This document shows, one piece after another, positions 45,083 to 57,800 of a DNA stretch of 64,000 nucleotides (position 1 is the stretch's first letter; each line of letters starts with the position of its first letter). Source of the stretch: Anopheles merus (Eukaryota; Arthropoda; Insecta; Diptera; Culicidae); contig NC_054084.1 of assembly GCF_017562075.2 (NCBI RefSeq), positions 3,652,501 to 3,716,500 on the forward strand, read 5' to 3'. The position numbers and the translations under genes were made by a program. A model generated the notes under the pieces. That model was not told the DNA's origin, ran no database searches, and was given only the letters and a program-made list of their open reading frames with translations.

Positions 45083-47531
45083 TCAGTCCACTTTTTTCGA
45101 CCCGACGGTCTCCGGTCTGCTTGGCACTTCGGTGCTGTCGGGTGTACTGCTCTCCGCTGGCTCTCCATCCGTTGGGAGCAGCTTTTCGCCGCTTGCTTCA
45201 CCGGCATCGGCTGAGCTTTCCGTTTCACTAGTTGCTAGGTTTCGCATTTCTTCTTGCTTTACTTGCTCTTCTGGTTCAACTGAAGGAAAGGGGAGGAAGA
45301 AATTAAACAACACGTTCAATAAAAGGGTACGGAATGCACTTTACTTACATGGCTCTTCCTCACCGACACCCGGGCTCCGTGGTTCGCCCGATTGCGACGA
45401 ACCGGAGGAGCGATCATCTCCTTCTTCTGCTTCCGATTCAGAGCTTGTGTCAGGCTTTTGCGAAAGTCTGTCAAGCTGCTCCTGTTCGTATGGGAGCCGG
45501 GGAGCGACGGGACGCTGCTTTTTCGCCGGATTCAATGCATTACAAAAAGCACACCGGAAAGCAGTGTACTCATACTCTTCCTTCAGAACCATGCCTATTT
45601 GGAGGGGAGCGCGAGAAAGAGAAAGGGTTCATTAAGTCTGCCGTTTACCGTGCGAAGGAGGAAAAAAGAAACGAACCGTTGTGCATGCAACATTCGCTGC
45701 AAATCATAGCAAACCGATTCGTCGGTCCATCGCCCACCAAATAGTCCACCATCTTCTCCAGCACGCCCTTCTCGTTCTGGTTGATGATGGGGAACGGCGT
45801 CCTTCGGTACGGCATACTACCACGCGCACCATACATAGGGCTTTGCTGCAGATGGGACGGCGGGGCCCTTATCATCATGCCCGGTGCCGTTTGCGGTGTG
45901 TGATGCATTGGACCGCTGGGGCGCATCTGCGGTGTCACCGGTGTTGCCGGTCGAACCGCCACCGAGGGAGGAGATATTTGCCTTTGGGGCATGACCGGGG
46001 TCGGCATTCGTGCGGCTGCCGCAGGCTGTCCCACGGGCATCGGCTTAGGGCCACGCTGAGGCGTCAGCGAAGCGGCGAATGCTTGCGTTTGAATGCGATG
46101 CGATTTTTCGCCGAATTTGTCCAAAATCTCAACCGCCACCTTGTACGTCTCCTTTTCCATCACGTTCTCTAGGATCTTCTTTTTGTCCGCCCGAAGATCC
46201 TTCAGTTTGTTCGCGTTTAAGCGTAACTTGCGTTCGTAGTGCCATGCTAGTACCCGTTTTAGGACGAAGATGCTGTGGGAGAGGAAAGAGATACATTAGA
46301 TATAGGCGGCAATCTCCATAGCTAAAGAAGAAACTTTTACTCACAGTATAGGACAAATGAGTAGTGGGACGGAATAGACGATCCGTTCATTCCACGTTGG
46401 CGGGAAGAAGACGAAGTAAAATATCAACGACCCGACGATGTACAGCACGATCGATGTGACTAAAAATCGGCCAACGAAGCGTTTCCGCCGCTCCTGGGTG
46501 CTGATTGTGTACGCTTCGAGACTCTTGATTTTTTCCTCCAATTCTTCCAATTTCTGGAAAGTGCTTTTCTCTTTCTATATACGACGCAATAAAATGAATC
46601 AGAAGAAAATTTAGAGAAAAGAAAAGTTATTAAACCACACGATTTTTGAGAGGTTTGTTTTAAAGGCGGCACCATGCTTCGATGAACGCGGAGATAAACG
46701 GCCGGCGCTGCTGGACGGTCATTAGTGTGCGTCCATTGGGACTGGCGTGAAATATTGCAGCCTAAATCTTGCTGCATTATGCTTCCCCTTTTACTTCGTG
46801 TTAGTGCCTCAACTGTTTTGGTTGGTTTTTATCGCGTGAATACAGCCGTGGTAGGCCTAATTGAATATTTATAACCGCCCTAAGCATGCAACGCACCTCG
46901 CAGTCTTTGCACTGTATTTACGCTCACGATACTGAACACTTTTGCTTTTTGACGGTCTGCATGGGTTTGGATCGAAACTTTGGAGCTGCGACAGAAGGGC
47001 ATTTCAGCGTGGTACTGCTGCAAATTAATTAACGCACCGTATAGTTGTTGTTTTTTTCTTATGTAAAACGGATTCGCTTTATCATCGGAATATGATTAGC
47101 TAAACAGCAGCGACCTTTGCTATTAACTTTACATAACTGATGAAAACAAACTCAAACGTTGGTCCGGAACTGCAATTTTGGGTGCATCTTAGCGTCCGGT
47201 AGCAGCATCTCGAGCAAGTAAAAGAGAAAACAATGATCAAAGTGGGCTGCATTAATAAACCTTTCCTGCCCCGTCATGGCCGACCTTTCGCTCGAACCCA
47301 TCGATTCCGGGCAAATGCATCTTAATCGCTAAATCCGATTAGCTACCAGGCGGCGTGCGAACGTTTCTTATCACAGGCCTTCTTCTCTTTTATTGATAGC
47401 GACCGTGCAAGCCGTGCGTCATCAGTTTCCACGTACATCCAACGGTAGCTTTTGCCGTTTTCTCGTGCTATTAAAGCTTATTAGCGGGCGAAAGAAATAC
47501 GTACCCGAAATCTGGACAAAATGACCCCCAT
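45083..47531 (-). CDS. Lnp: Lunapark, ER three-way-junction protein
   Basis: Exons 47531-47505, 46574-46345, 46272-45677, 45594-45349 and 45279-45083 give 431 aa (human LNPK is about 428). Exon 1 encodes only MGVILSRFR, with Gly2 suited to N-myristoylation; it joins KEKSTFQKLEELEEKI, the conserved N-terminal coiled coil, in phase 0. Two membrane segments follow (VTSIVLYIVGSLIFYFVFF, then VYSVPLLICPILIFVL), next a second coiled coil (LNANKLKDLRADKKKILENV), a proline-rich linker, the marker YLVGDGPTNRFAMIC and a C4 zinc finger (ICSECC ... FRCAFCNALNP), then an acidic tail. Known role of the family: stabilising three-way junctions of tubular ER, antagonising atlastin-like fusion. Exon 1 was found by its donor and the MG start, 930 nt from exon 2. 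Confidence 0.92.
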
Positions 47532-48769
47532 CGTGGTACTGCTTGTTGGGTGGGGAAAGTGGGCCGGTAGGAGCAAATGCTTGACCCCGCTGCTGATTCG
47601 CCAACCACAATCCGCCGCCGCTCCGGTGTGCCACGCTCTCTGTAACGATGCAAAGAAGATTCCAAACGTGCGTGCGTGAGTAAAATTTGTGAGTGTCCAA
47701 GGACAAGACACGAGCAACGATTCTAGCACGCCGTTGAACGCATTCAGCCGTATCGTAGAAGCTAAATTTATCCATGAAATGTTCGGACCGTTTATCTTGT
47801 TGCTCGTCTCTTCTGCTCTAACCAAGCCATTGAAATCTCCGCCAAAAATAGACTAACTGACCACCACTTGTACAGCACACTTGATCTTCTCTGCTTTGTG
47901 CAACAGATAGGCAGGCGACCGTGGTCGTGGCAAAGGCGGTGAACGGAAAATACGACGGAAAATGCCAACCACTATTAAAGGCCCTGCATCTCGTCACCAA
48001 CGCGTCACTGAACTTTCTTTTCGTCAATGGCCAAAATGCCACGATTGGCACCGAAATCTATCGGATGCGCGATGGTACTAACAGGGACAAACAAACAATT
48101 GCTTCTGCAAATGGCTCGTGCCGTGTTGCCGATCCAACAGTCCCACAGGGCAGCCCCCGGCCACCCCTCACAAATCGTTGCTCGAAACGTCAATAACCGT
48201 CACAAGTACTTACAAAAAACGTCGCCAGCGAGGGAAATTCGCACCGATTTGGAGCGTTGGCGACGGTTTTTGGCCTACGGAACCCTCGCTCGAAACGTCA
48301 AAAGCGAGGCAAATTCGGACCGATTTGAAGCGTTGGCGTGCTCACGAAACCCGGTTTTTGGCCTGCGGTGTGTTAGTTAACGCTGCTTTGTGTAGTTTAC
48401 GCGTGGCTCGTCGTTTTTCGTTCGTCGTGAATGTTTTGATTCTTTTCAGAAGACGCAAAGTCAGTCTTGGCCAAGAAAATATGTGCTAGTGATGTATTTT
48501 CAAGCAAGCCGCGCTTCGTTTCTGACATTGAGAAACATTTAGAATGTCAAGCAGTGTGACCAAGTGGGCGCCCCTTTGTTGAGCTGTCAAAAAATGTGCG
48601 GGATTCGTCGGAAAGAGCGGACACAAACAAAATAACCAAAACAACGCAACACTTTCGGACGAATCAGCGATAAAGTTTGATAACTTTCTGTACAGAATAT
48701 TGTGCATTCTCTTCACAACTAAGGCCGATCTGTAGTGTGGTGTAAATGCGGTAGAAGATACGCTTCAAA
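47532..48769. promoter_or_regulatory. Divergent region between Lunapark (-) and Mio (+)
   Basis: A 1.24-kb spacer, GC-richer than other spacers. It should contain both promoters and 5' UTRs. An imperfect direct duplication lies at 48234-48368. Two longish open frames are present: one on the plus strand, 47921-48196, with coding-like composition, and one on the minus strand starting at 47775 that overlaps Lunapark exon 1 in another frame. Neither has a domain I recognise. Confidence 0.45.
48234..48368 (+). repeat. Imperfect tandem duplication upstream of Mio
   Basis: Two units share GAAATTCGCACCGATTTGGAGCG/CAAATTCGGACCGATTTGAAGCG, then GGTTTTTGGCCT[A/G]CGG, with a CTCGCTCGAAACGTC-type segment between; the second unit has extra bases. 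The period is about 78 bp. Confidence 0.65.
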
Positions 48770-51623
48770 ATGTCGCAAACCGTCGTGGAGCTGCACTGGT
48801 TCCCGAAGTATTCGGACCGATTTTTGACCGCGGCAAGTTCCGAAATCAATTTGTACCAGGTGAAGAACGATCTGATTGATAATGTGGAAAAGTCGAGTAA
48901 GTAACGTGTGTTGCGTTGGAGTTCCGCAGAACGGTTGTTTACTAACTCGTTTGGCCTTGCCTCACCATTTTTCCAGACATAAATTTGGACATTTCCAAAT
49001 CAACCACTGCCACGCTGATAGCTTCCGAGTCGCGTTATCAGTTTGTACGGACCGTAGCACCCTCGTACCATGGTGGAGGCGAAATCAACTTTGCAGCCGG
49101 ACTGCCGAACGGAAAGGTCGCGTTATGTAACTTTGTCGCCGAAAACAATGTCGAATTCAGTAAGTGTCTTTTCTGCAGCATGCCTGGTTACTGGTGGTTC
49201 TGACACGTAATTTTTTGTATGCTTACAGCCCCAAGAATATCCCGAGCATGCACGTGTATTGCCTGGAGCGAGCTGGAACCGAACTTCCTGGCGATGGGAC
49301 ACGACCGGAATCGGTCCGACAACTGCATCACAATCTGGGACACGGAACGCGGTGTTCCGAATCAATCATGTAAGTCGGAGGGGTAAGTGAGCAGAATCTG
49401 ATCTTTAGTTCATTGTATGCTTCAATTTCCTTACAGCAATTGTAAGCATGATTGGACTGTCGGAAACGGCACATTCTGTGTGCTGGGACAAAACATTCCC
49501 CCAGGTACTGATAGCAGGCATGAGCCACAAGTACATCAAAATGATGGATTTGAGACGTAAGTGGGAAAGCGATCTCGAAGCTTGAGTAGTACGCAAATGT
49601 ACCAAAAATTAAATTCCCTTTCACAGAGAACCCAATCATCACGACGGTAGCAAACACACGAACGGTGAACGGAGTTTGCGTCGCTCCGAACGGTCGCTAC
49701 CTGGCAAGCTACGTCGAAAACATTATAAACCTGTGGGACTTACGTTCGTTAGAGAAGCCGATCAGTCAGATACAGATGCAAAAGAGCATCAGCCAACTGT
49801 CCTGGTGCCCAACGCGTTCCTCCGTGCTGTCGACGCTTCAGCGCGATTCGCCGTTGATAAACTTGATCGATTTGCACTGGCCCGGCTCGGAGATGGACGG
49901 TGGCGAACCGCACTCAGTGAAACGGTTCGTTTCTCCCTTCCAAACAACGGCCACCACGATGATGACGAGCCGTGTGCCCTCGATGGCGTACCTTTCCTGG
50001 CATCCGTACGATCTCGAGCGGATGCTGGCACTGTCGAGCGTGGGCAACATTTGCGATTACCGCATTCCGCAGCGAGTGGCCGTATCGTGGGACAACAACA
50101 ACAATCTGTTCGGTAACAACGGCAACGATCTGCGCCAGTTCGCTACGCCGACCCGTTCCTCGACGCCAACCGATTCGCTCAACCAGTGGAACATGGACAG
50201 CAGCGAGGAAGACATTGCCGAAACGATGCAGCATCGGGCGCTGAAGAACTATGGCCTGATGGCGGACCTGCAGCGCAATGGTGATTTGGTAGAAAAGAAC
50301 GACGGATTACAGGCGGTTTGGCGCATGTTGGGCCACATGGTGAAGGAAGACAACAAGCAGGGGCTGAAAGAGATACTGGGCGTGAATAATGCACTGGACG
50401 GACCGCCGATGTCGCAATCCGAACCGGTCAACACGAAATGGGTCGATTTCAGCATGTGCAGCGGGTTGGTGGTGTACCGTAGCGAGCAGCGTGACATGGC
50501 CCAGCTGCTTTGCGGCTGGACGTTCGAGCGTGAGAAAGAAGCCTCGTTCGGTGCGTTCCTGGACGAGCTATGCGCCAAGCGCGAGTACACGCGGGCGGCC
50601 CTTCTGGCGTGCTTTCACTTTCGCGTACGGTTAGCGATCGACATTTTGGGCCGCGGAGCGGATCAAGCGTCCGATCCGAGCTCGCTGTTGCGTGTGGCCG
50701 CGATCGCACTGTCCGGCTTCTCCGCCGAACGGTCCGAGCTGTGGCGCAAGCAGTGCGGAGCGGCACGCACGCAAATCGACGATCCGTATTTGCGATGCAT
50801 GTTTTCCTTTTTGGCGTACGAGAAGGACGGCTTCGAAACGGTCACGAATGAGACGCAAATTTCGCTGAGCGATCGGATGGCGTTCGCTTGCAACTTTCTG
50901 TCGGACGTGAAGCTGGCCGAATACACAAAGGGCATGGTGGCGAACTGCATCGAAACGGGCGACCTGAACGGGCTGCTGCTGACGGGTGCCACAAACGACG
51001 GCATTAGCTTGCTGCAGAGTCACCTAGATCGGACGGAAGACGTTCAAACGGTCGCGCTAATTGCGGCCCGCTTTCTCACCTCGGAGCTGCTCGCCAACTA
51101 TCGCGTGCAGTACTGGATTGCGACGTATCGGGACATGCTGGACGTGTGGGGCTTGTGGGAGCAACGATCCCAGCTGGACATAACGCTGGGCAGCATTCGG
51201 TCGCCACCGCGCAGCTCCCGGTCGGTGTTTTTGTTGTGCAATTTTTGTGGCAAAAACGTCTCGATGGCACTGCAGGAAGATGCGCGTCTGCGCGGGAACG
51301 CAACCACCATGCATAAGCTGTCCTCCTGTCCACACTGCCGAAAACCGTTGCCCCGATGCGCACTCTGCCTGCTGCATATGGGCACGACGATGGGGGCGAT
51401 ATCGCAAAGCCAAGCCATCCACGGCCAGATCGGGTGGCAGTCGAAGCCGTTCTCGAAGTGGTTCAGTTGGTGCCAAACCTGCCGCCACGGTGGTCACACC
51501 GAGCATTTGACGGAGTGGTTCAACCAGAACACCGAGTGTCCGGTGACGTCGTGCAATTGCAAGTGCTTCGCCAAAGATCTGCCAATGCCGCAGTTTCCGC
51601 GCGACAAGGACAGCGTCTCCTGA
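48770..51623 (+). CDS. mio: Mio / MIOS, GATOR2 complex subunit
   Basis: Exons 48770-48896, 48977-49159, 49229-49369, 49437-49556 and 49627-51623 all carry phase 1 and give 855 aa (Drosophila and human proteins are about 870). The first five exons encode WD40 blades (for example TVNGVCVAPNGRYLASYVENIINLWDL). An alpha-solenoid middle follows, with an acidic linker around SSEEDIAETMQHRALKNYGL, and then a C-terminal zinc-binding CTD/RING-like unit: CNFCGK, CPHCRKPLPRCALC, WCQTCRHGGH, CPVTSCNCKC. Mio acts with Seh1, Sec13, Wdr24 and Wdr59 in GATOR2 at the lysosome, relieving GATOR1 inhibition of TORC1 when amino acids are present; in flies it is needed for oocyte identity. It is divergent from Lunapark. 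Confidence 0.94.
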
Positions 51624-51879
51624 CATCAGCTGTCGACGATGTTTTAGAGACCGGTACCGTGAACGATGTTGATGCCGTTCGGGTTCTTTTCTATTTGTTG
51701 CAATATGGGACAAGTCGTGTGCGTGTCTCAAAGGAAATGTTTATCTTTTGGAGGATAAGAGATGCTGTTGAATGTTATTCATCTGTAGGTCGGAACAATG
51801 TCTTGCAAGAGGGACTTTAAAATTGTTTTAGTTTTGCATGGCGTTTTTTACAATTTGAACGGGGGAATGCTAAGCAGCG

Positions 51880-51885
51880 AATAAA
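51880..51885 (+). terminator. Poly(A) signal of Mio
   Basis: AATAAA is 257 nt after the Mio stop, in AT-rich DNA. Confidence 0.55.
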
Positions 51886-51889
51886 GTAA

Positions 51890-54800
51890 CACGAGTAATC
51901 ACGAGACAAGATTAAATGTTACGTTTATTTTGAATATTTTAGGGATTGAATTTTTACAAAGAAATTATTTTAACAAAATTTATGAGGTGGCTTTCTAAGT
52001 AATAGGTTTAAAAGATAAGTTCACAAAACCCTTGATTAAAGCAGAAGCCCCCTTCAGCTACGGTAGGGGAGGGAAAGCTATTCACCGTTCGTTGTTGCTC
52101 CCCACCAATGTATCACACAAGCACCGCCCACTTTGTAGATGTAGCTGTAGGAAAGCATTCAAGTGTAGCTGTGTTAGTGCCGCGTGCGTATTGCCGTACA
52201 GTTAAAGAGGGGAGGGCGGGTTTGTAGAACATTAAATAACATAAATTACGCTACGGTACTCGGTAGCGGGGATAAAGGTAAACTGCAGAGGCTTACAGTA
52301 ATGGCAAATACATGGCAAGTTAAATCGTACCGGAACCGGTTAATCACGGGGTTGTAAAAAAAGCATAGAAGCAAAGGGCATAAAGAAGCAGCAGTGTAAA
52401 GGACACACAAGTACACACGGGCGGGTTGGTGTGTAGATAGTATGGCGCGACGAGGAATCCGAATGACACGCCTGGTGCTGATGGTCGAGATTGGAAGTAA
52501 TTAATTTAAATTTATCATTCATTAGCCAGGTCGGCATGTAATGGAAATTGCGCTACGTTATTAAATTTCACGTATTCCAGCCTTTTTTTGCGCCGTGTGA
52601 CAAATGTGGGGTCTCTTTTTTTTAACAAGGATATACGTACACACGCTCGCTCCGGCATGACGATGCTGGGGTATGCTAAATGTCACATGGTCGAGGGCAC
52701 GAGGGAAGGTTCCCAGGCTCTACCGTGAACACAACGCTTTTCTCTTGCGCCTTGCGCTACGCAGCCGGGAATGGGTTTTGATGCAAATGGCGATGTTATG
52801 AAGGCTCGGCTGACCATTAACGTAATTACGCCGACATTTGCTTGGACGGCCGAGCTGGCCGAGCTGAAGCTGATTTCTTTGGGCGGCCTCCAAGCGGGAG
52901 ACCCTCCAGGCGGCGGGTGGTATTTTATGTAATTCCAAGAAGAAATTAAAGAAATAGTGCACAACCGAGGTGAAGCGATCGGAAACGACTCAAGCAGGGC
53001 CCTGAAACAGACGGGCCACCAAAACCAACGAAAAGGAAGAAGAGCATCATTTTCTCCTCCCCCTCCTCATCCGATCGTAATAGCGTTGTGTTTATCTTTA
53101 TGCCGTTTTAAAGTATGGAAAAATTAAATTAATGCTTATCGTTTGGTTCTCTTGCGCTTGGCGCTAATGGAAATGGAATGGTGTAGGGTGGCGGCGTAGC
53201 ACTCCCCGGTGCACTTCGAAGTGCGAATAAAATGGCGTCAGCGGCCGCCAAATTAAACAAAACCGACCGAGAGACGCTCAACGTTGGCCGGCTGCGCAGG
53301 CTGTCGTAAAACTTGTATCTAGAATGCTGATGCGTGGCGCTGCGTTTTGATTAGCGCTTGCGCAAGGGGTGTGAGCGAGCGTTTGCGCTGGTGGCTTGCT
53401 TCGTTTTTACGAGTTCCGAGAAGTTTACTCCATTGTGTGTTTATGGATGAGCCCCACGCAGTAGGCACGGCAAAAGTAATTGTAATTTTTGATGAAGGGT
53501 TTTCGCCGAAGAAGAAAGCGCCTGGCTGGGGAACTGGGGAAATGCATAATGTGTGCAATGTGAGTGGTTTTTGGATTACAATTTTTGATTGGATTGCGAT
53601 GGGTACATTCAAAACTCTCAGGGCGGTAAAAATATAATTGTTAAGTGTATATAATTATGTATAATAGTATATTAGTTTGTGAAAAAGTCTTCTTTTATCA
53701 TTGCAATAGTAACCTTATCCTTATCGCCAAGTACACGCATAATGCTACTGACAGGCTCCCCTTACTAATGTGATGACAGCAACATCACATTGATTCCGTT
53801 GACTTTTAATAACTTGTGTTATAATTTAAATATAATCACAAACCTCGGTACCCAGCCCAACTGCAATTTCAACCAGGCATTGCTGCATTACACTCAAATA
53901 CCGAACACGTAAAATGATCTTCATTACCATTAGCTTTATCACGGGCGGCGCTTAAAATTATATTATTTAGAATTATTTAAATTGCTGAAAATTATAGTCC
54001 CCCACATCCCGGCATTCCCGTTCCCACTCTCGCGGCTTCATCGAAAAAAGCGACGAAGGCAGAGAAGAAGAGAACGCATCTCCACCCAGTCCCATGTGTA
54101 TTATAAGCGTTTATTATCAATTATGTTTCAACGAACACTACTACTACTACTACCTCCACTACTACGGACGACAGTGAGTGCGTCGGTCACACGGTGTCCC
54201 GAGTCAACTTCGATTGCTTTCATTCCGGTCCGTGGCAGTGGAAGTGGTTTATTATCGCTAATAATAATTTTATCCGAATGCGCAAAACGCACTGCCACGA
54301 GAGAGAGCGAAAGAAAGAGAAAGCCTTCATTCGATCGAGCTTCTTTCCCTTTCACACGAAGGTTTCGCGTTTTCAATTAACTCTCGGCAAAAGCATGGAG
54401 TGCTTCAGTTTTTATTCTTCCTGTCACAAACCCCTGGGCAGGGCAGGGCTTGAAGACTTGGTGATCCATTTTCATTAGCTCGGCCTTTTGCTCCGGCTTG
54501 GCCTGGATGGGTAATGCCAAAGCCGATTGCTCACCTTTCGAAATGGCGAAACGGGGCAAAGTGTGAAGAAATAACGACAACACCACCAGCAGCACCACGA
54601 TCAGGAAACGAGAAAGGGAAGGTGCATCCGGTGCAGTTGCCTGCCTGAAAATTGAATTCAATTTCGTTAGCCAATTAGACAGCAGGGCAGTCGGGATCAT
54701 TTTGTCGCTCGATCGCGCGCTCGGTGACGAATAACGCTTCGAAACCGCAGCCGTGATGCAGCAGCCTCAGTACCTTTGGAATTGGTTGTGCCGTTGCACT

Positions 54801-57800
54801 TAGAGGTCATAAAATAAACGCTTCAATTTGGATTGGGTTTGGCACTTCGGGGCGGAGGTGCAACGTGCTGATGAAACGCATCCGACCGTGGCGTGGCAGA
54901 AGCTCTACACAACGGCCTTTTTTTACTCTTTTTAATACTGTTTGATTACGAGCTTCGCCGGGGCAGGCAAGGCTTCCCGTGTTTACTTGGTCCCCTTTTG
55001 TTTCTGTTCGTTTTGGTCCCAGTTTACGATCTTAACCACCAAATTGACCAAAGATAAGTCAATTTCCGTTTCATCCCTTTTTTCAGCACAAGAGTAAATT
55101 AACTTTACCTAAGAATCGAAGGTGTGTGTGTGTTGAGCGTTTTTCTTTCACTCATCTCCCGTACAAACATCCCGTGTAAGTGTGCTATTGTTTCGCGCTT
55201 CGTGCATACCCGCTCCCCTTAGCTCCACAGTGAATTACCGTCGATCAAGCTGCACCCGAAGTATTTACCATAATTGATGATCGTTACTTACTGGATCGTT
55301 CATCTGTGTGCGCGCGGAACGGAAATGATTCTAACCGATGATCGAACCCAATCCGATGTAATGGAAAGCAAATGAAGACAAACGAAAGAAGCAGCGGAAG
55401 CGCACTTACTCCCATTTTGGTGAAGTATTTTCGGTTGCCTAAAGTGTTAAACAGCAGATTAATTCGTCCGGGTTGTGTGTGGAGCGTACCTTTGCTAAAT
55501 TGAATCGACACCTAAATCAATTTGTTTTCGACAGGTTGAAATCTACCTTCGGTAGTTTTCCTTCGGCTTGTGGCCGGCAAAGATGTAAGGGAATGCTGCC
55601 GAACAAATTGCAGCATTAATTGGAGTGGCTCTTGATTAGTTAGTTAGCGAAGAGAAAGAGGATCGTGAAGAAGGAATTGCTCGGAAGTGCTTTTGGAATT
55701 AGTGAGCGTATACTATGTTGCATGAAATGAAACGATCTTGCTTTGAACAACAATTAGCAGGAGAAAGAAATTGTACCTAATTCACTGTCTCTATTGCAAT
55801 GTAATTTTAAAACACTTAATGTGATCGTGGCTTCTAAACTAGGGTTTTTTCAACTAATCGCCAAAACATACACGATCCACACATCGTCATGAGGTCTAAT
55901 GTTATTATACAATTAGTGCTCATTTCACTACTAATGAAGACATTCCGGTAGACAATAAACTTATAGTCGGCTGGCTCGGCTCGAAATGGGAGCATTAGCG
56001 TACCTTAGCCATTAGTTTAATGCTTAGCTTAAGCATATCATGATGAACGATCTTGACAAAATATCACGATATGGAAGCCACAAAGCGGGTTTGCTCCACA
56101 ACGGGCCACACCCGATTGACTTCTGTATTGTGGAGTATTTTCTATATCAGCCTTGATGGTCTTCGCGATCGTGTTTACGTATAGTAAGAGTTGAAGCTCT
56201 GTTTGTAATGTGCGATTAAATGCAAAAACGAAGATAGGTTTAGCCTTAATAAGACTCGATGACAACATAAAGTGGTGCTCGTTAGCGTTTGGTTTAAGGT
56301 TAACTTTTGCACAGCACTTCCTCTCGTATGTTGGACAACAAGCACTGTTATGTCGGAGGCAACAACTGAAACCGTTGGCTGTATTCATTTCATGGACGAT
56401 TTGAGTGCTTTTGCATCACTTTTCGCTGCATTGCTGGTAGCTTTCGGTTGCTGGAATGAAGTTAGCGGAAGGTTTAGCAATTATAGTTTTCTAACTGGTA
56501 CTCAGGGGTTGTCTAGAAACTCTTGAAAGAAATTCTGAACAACTGTGAACACAAGTAAATCAATGGACTCATAAGGCAAGCGTTTGTTGGTCTACTTCAT
56601 GAAATTTATTTTTATTTCATATCCTTCCTACTGACGCTTCAAAATATCATTATATACATATTATGCAAAAACAATAGCGTAATTTGAATGTCCATAACAC
56701 AAGAAACATCCCGATCTGCCCCAGCTCCCTCCCATATGACTCCCTTCTTTTACTCACTAGAAAGTGACCAATCACACGCCGCCTACCCCGCTTAAGCCGC
56801 TCGAAATGAGATTTGACAAAGTAGAATGTGAGAACCGGCACAGTTTTCCCACCCATCGGCCATCGGGCTTTGTTCCGTGCGGCTAGTAGTAATAGTTTTC
56901 CCAAGTTTCGCCCATCACTATTGCAGTTAGCGGGCTGGTGGCTCCCCCCACCGGCTGGTAATTGCTTCTATTAAATGAGGTGGAAGCATGTAATTGCTGG
57001 GTATAGTGGTGGGGAGAATGGATCGGCGGCATCGAAGTAAGCCTGAATGCTGCCATGCCATCGCCCAGGCCGCTGTGTTCTAATATCGGAAATTGATATT
57101 TTAATCATATGTCCATCCGGGCCGGAGCTCATCCGTTTGGTTGAGGGGGGATTGTCGATGCCGCTGTGAACAACGACTTGCCGGTACTGCACGGAAAAGC
57201 CCGTAGGTGGCCGGGGTCGAAGGAAAAACCAATCTGGAGCGCTGTAATTAAGCTCCAACCGGTGGCGTCAAATGTCTCATCGGGGTGGACCGGGTTGACT
57301 TTTCCACGAGAGCCATTAATTATGCGGCCGGCTCGGTGGCCGGCATGTTTGCTCATCGGCTGTTGACCGGTATCGCAACAAAGAAAACCCCACCACAAGC
57401 CCTAAACTTTGCAAGAATGTTTCCCTCTCCCGCCTAGGACCGAACTATCGTAATCAAAAGTCATTAGCCATGGTTACAGCTGAAATTGATCCATGGGCCA
57501 TCGAAATAATGAGGTCGCCTAATTGCGTTCGCCGGGTTTCCCGTGCTCGGGTCATGTGACGAGTGTGCGTGCGCCCAGGGCACACGCGTCATTGCCAGGG
57601 TGTCCCGAAATGTCAACAGGAAACAAATTATTATTTAATCGTTCGCTTGTAATATAATTAGACGCGGAGGCCGCGGAGGGCGCGCTACGATTTCCGATTT
57701 CTGTGGGGCCTTTTGGGCGAGGGAAAAGCAATACAAAAGCGAGCGAATTTCTTTGTTTCGGTGCGCGCGCTTTCAGTGGCGAGCTTTCGGGGGCTTGCGG

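Noticed and set aside
46460..46777. Alternative upstream start for Lunapark (MQQDLGC... frame or MVPPLKQ...)
   Set aside because: These are in a different frame from the coiled coil. The distant exon MGVILSRFR joins in phase and matches the family N terminus.
55403..55408. ATG-GGA followed by a perfect GTAAGT on the minus strand, a possible first coding exon
   Set aside because: No phase-compatible second exon with recognisable content was found downstream on that strand, so it is not called.
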